From contig CAJUEB010000135.1 of assembly GCA_910585135.1 (NCBI GenBank), positions 1-6,177 of the forward strand: a stretch of DNA of 6,177 bases, written 5' to 3'. Numbering within the stretch: position 1 is the stretch's first letter; each line of letters starts with the position of its first letter. Shown one piece after another: positions 5,141 through 6,177 of the stretch. Under the pieces are notes generated by a model. The model saw only the letters and a program-made list of their open reading frames with translations. It ran no database searches and was not told the DNA's origin. The position numbers were made by a program, and so were the translations under genes. Source of the stretch: an uncultured Eubacteriales bacterium. Its GTDB lineage: Bacteria > Bacillota > Clostridia > Peptostreptococcales > Anaerovoracaceae.

Positions 5141-5183
5141 ACCCGAACCGGTGAGACAGATAGGCGAAGTTCGGGTTGTTTTT
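5141..5183 (+). terminator. Hairpin with T-rich tail between ftsL-like gene and PBP gene
   Basis: ACCCGAAC (5141-5148) and GTTCGGGT (5169-5176) form a perfect 8-bp stem around a 20-base loop. TG and five T (5179-5183) follow at once, so it has the form of an intrinsic terminator. It lies inside the dcw operon, directly before the ribosome binding site AAGAGGG (5184-5190) of the PBP gene. It may reduce rather than stop read-through, or act as an attenuator. I found no obvious alternative strand in the leader that would pair with either arm, so any control would need a protein or another RNA. Confidence 0.5.
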
Positions 5184-5195
5184 AAGAGGGATACC

Positions 5196-6177
5196 ATGGT
5201 TACGTCCAACAAGAGCAAAAAAAATCTGATCGTGATCCTGTTGTTGGTGTTTATCTGTATGCTGATTCTCTGTTTAAGGCTGGGATGGTTGCAGATCGTC
5301 CGGGGAGATGAGCTTTCCGAAAAAGCAATCGAACAGCAGACCAGGGATACCCCGATCGAAGCAGAGAGGGGCGTCATATACGATACCAATGGAAAGGAAC
5401 TGGCGGTCAGCGTAACGTGTTATACGATCTGGGTGCGGCCGACGGATATTACTTCGGCAGAGACCAAAGCGAAAAACGAAGCGAATATAGAAAAAGTAAC
5501 GGATACGCTTTCTCAGGCGCTGGGCATGGAGTATGACGAGGTAAAGGCTCTGGTGACAAAAGAGCAGAGCATCGTCAGGATTAAAAAAGGCGTGAACAAG
5601 GATGTCGCGGATACCATAAGGAAAGCCAAGCTTCCTGGCGTGGAAATCGCGGAGGACTCGAAGAGAAGCTATCCGCTGGGCGCTTTTGCCTCCCATACGC
5701 TGGGAACGGTAACGGACGATAACTCCGGGCTTTCCGGCCTGGAGCTTCAATATAATACATACCTGAGCGGCGTTGCGGGCAGATGGATCAACTATACCGA
5801 TACCAGCGGCAACAGGCTTTCGTATGGTGAAGAAAAATATTATCAGGCAGAGGATGGGTACAGCCTGGTGACGACACTTGACCAGGTCATCCAGCACTAT
5901 ACGGAAAAGGCGATCGCGCAGGTCATGGAGAAGACAAGCGCGAAGAAGGTGATGGCGATCGTCATGGATCCGAAAAGCGGAGACATACTGGCTATGGCGC
6001 AGACACCGGAATTCGACCTGAACGATCCGAAAACACCTTTATCGACGAAGGAGCAGCAGGAACTTTCCGCCATGTCCGATGCGGAAAAGGTCGCATACTG
6101 GAATCAGATGTGGAGAAATTCGTTGATTTCCGACGTATACGAGCCGGGTTCAACCTTCAAGCTGATCACGACCTCTA
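5196..6177 (+). CDS. ftsI: Class B penicillin-binding protein (FtsI/PBP2B or SpoVD type), 3' end cut by window
   Basis: The frame is open from ATG 5196 to the window edge, giving 327 residues with the rest missing. A short basic N-terminus is followed by one membrane helix (about 11-29). The N-terminal dimerisation (pedestal) domain has ERGVIYDTNGKELAVS (57-72) and the typical GLSGLELQYNTYLSGVAG (178-195). Then come TLDQVIQHYTEKA (227-239), MDPKSGDILAMAQTPEFD (257-274) and the catalytic YEPGSTFKL (315-323), with nucleophile Ser319 and Lys322 of the SxxK motif. The later SxN and KTG motifs are beyond the window. The enzyme cross-links septal (or, for SpoVD, spore cortex) peptidoglycan outside the membrane, working with an FtsW-type polymerase and FtsL/DivIC. 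The PASTA repeats that would help separate PBP2B-like from SpoVD-like proteins cannot be seen. The start is supported by AAGAGGG 5 bases upstream. The 108-base gap before it is the only sizeable break in this operon. Confidence 0.95.
   Translation, partial: MVTSNKSKKNLIVILLLVFICMLILCLRLGWLQIVRGDELSEKAIEQQTRDTPIEAERGVIYDTNGKELAVSVTCYTIWVRPTDITSAETKAKNEANIEKVTDTLSQALGMEYDEVKALVTKEQSIVRIKKGVNKDVADTIRKAKLPGVEIAEDSKRSYPLGAFASHTLGTVTDDNSGLSGLELQYNTYLSGVAGRWINYTDTSGNRLSYGEEKYYQAEDGYSLVTTLDQVIQHYTEKAIAQVMEKTSAKKVMAIVMDPKSGDILAMAQTPEFDLNDPKTPLSTKEQQELSAMSDAEKVAYWNQMWRNSLISDVYEPGSTFKLITTS

Noticed and set aside
5118..5195. An upstream in-frame extension of the PBP gene, with GTG at 5151
   Set aside because: There is no ribosome binding site before the GTG, and the segment is better explained as a hairpin leader. 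ATG 5196 has AAGAGGG at 5 bases and gives a normal N-terminus.
5274..5897. A 207-codon minus-strand frame opposite the PBP gene
   Set aside because: The plus strand here carries the class B PBP with conserved motifs on both sides. The antisense frame has no start signal and is a shadow.
1..6177. tRNA, rRNA, CRISPR arrays, insertion sequences or phage-type genes
   Set aside because: No tRNA cloverleaf, rRNA segment, regular repeat-spacer array, transposase or integrase motif could be seen on either strand.

Overview
The window looks like a piece of a Gram-positive, low-to-mid GC Firmicutes chromosome, most likely class Clostridia. The evidence is the division/cell-wall (dcw) order mraZ-rsmH-ftsL-class B penicillin-binding protein, strong AGGAGG-type ribosome binding sites, a sigma-A-like promoter, and a type II lipoprotein signal next to lgt. 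I cannot name the genus. All well-supported genes are housekeeping families. The less ordinary material is in the intergenic DNA.

Left part (1-2775), mostly minus strand. Bases 1-219 are AT-rich and hold only a weak open frame (2-196, +) that may be the tail of an unrecognised gene converging on ychF. Then, reading leftward, come lgt (2097-1348) and ychF (1311-220), 36 bases apart and probably one transcript. Upstream is a separate single-gene unit for a small secreted lipoprotein (2775-2281). It has a near-consensus promoter (2820-2848) and an intrinsic terminator (2207-2237). A TATAAT box beside that terminator and a GC-rich hairpin just before the lgt ribosome binding site suggest that lgt has its own promoter and a structured leader.

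Centre (2776-3258) is a 483-base divergent spacer. Its first part has back-to-back promoter-like boxes. From about 2889 to 3160 there is a rightward stretch with a long imperfect hairpin (3015-3083), a C-rich loop containing CCTCCT, and a second stem followed by seven T. It reads like a small-RNA or leader unit with its own terminator. A 67-codon frame in the same stretch is the alternative reading. From 3164 to 3231 a GTG/GTGG motif recurs about every 10 bases. This matches the kind of tandem operator described for MraZ and overlaps a candidate mraZ promoter.

Right part (3259-6177), plus strand, is the start of the dcw operon. It holds mraZ (transcriptional regulator of the cluster), rsmH (16S rRNA m4C1402 methyltransferase, overlapping mraZ by 11 bases), an FtsL-like bitopic division protein 4 bases later, and a class B penicillin-binding protein. 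The last is cut by the window edge just after its active-site Ser-Thr-Phe-Lys. The one real gap in this operon (5088-5195) contains TATAAT boxes and a perfect 8-bp hairpin with a T-rich tail, so expression of the transpeptidase may be partly uncoupled from the upstream genes.
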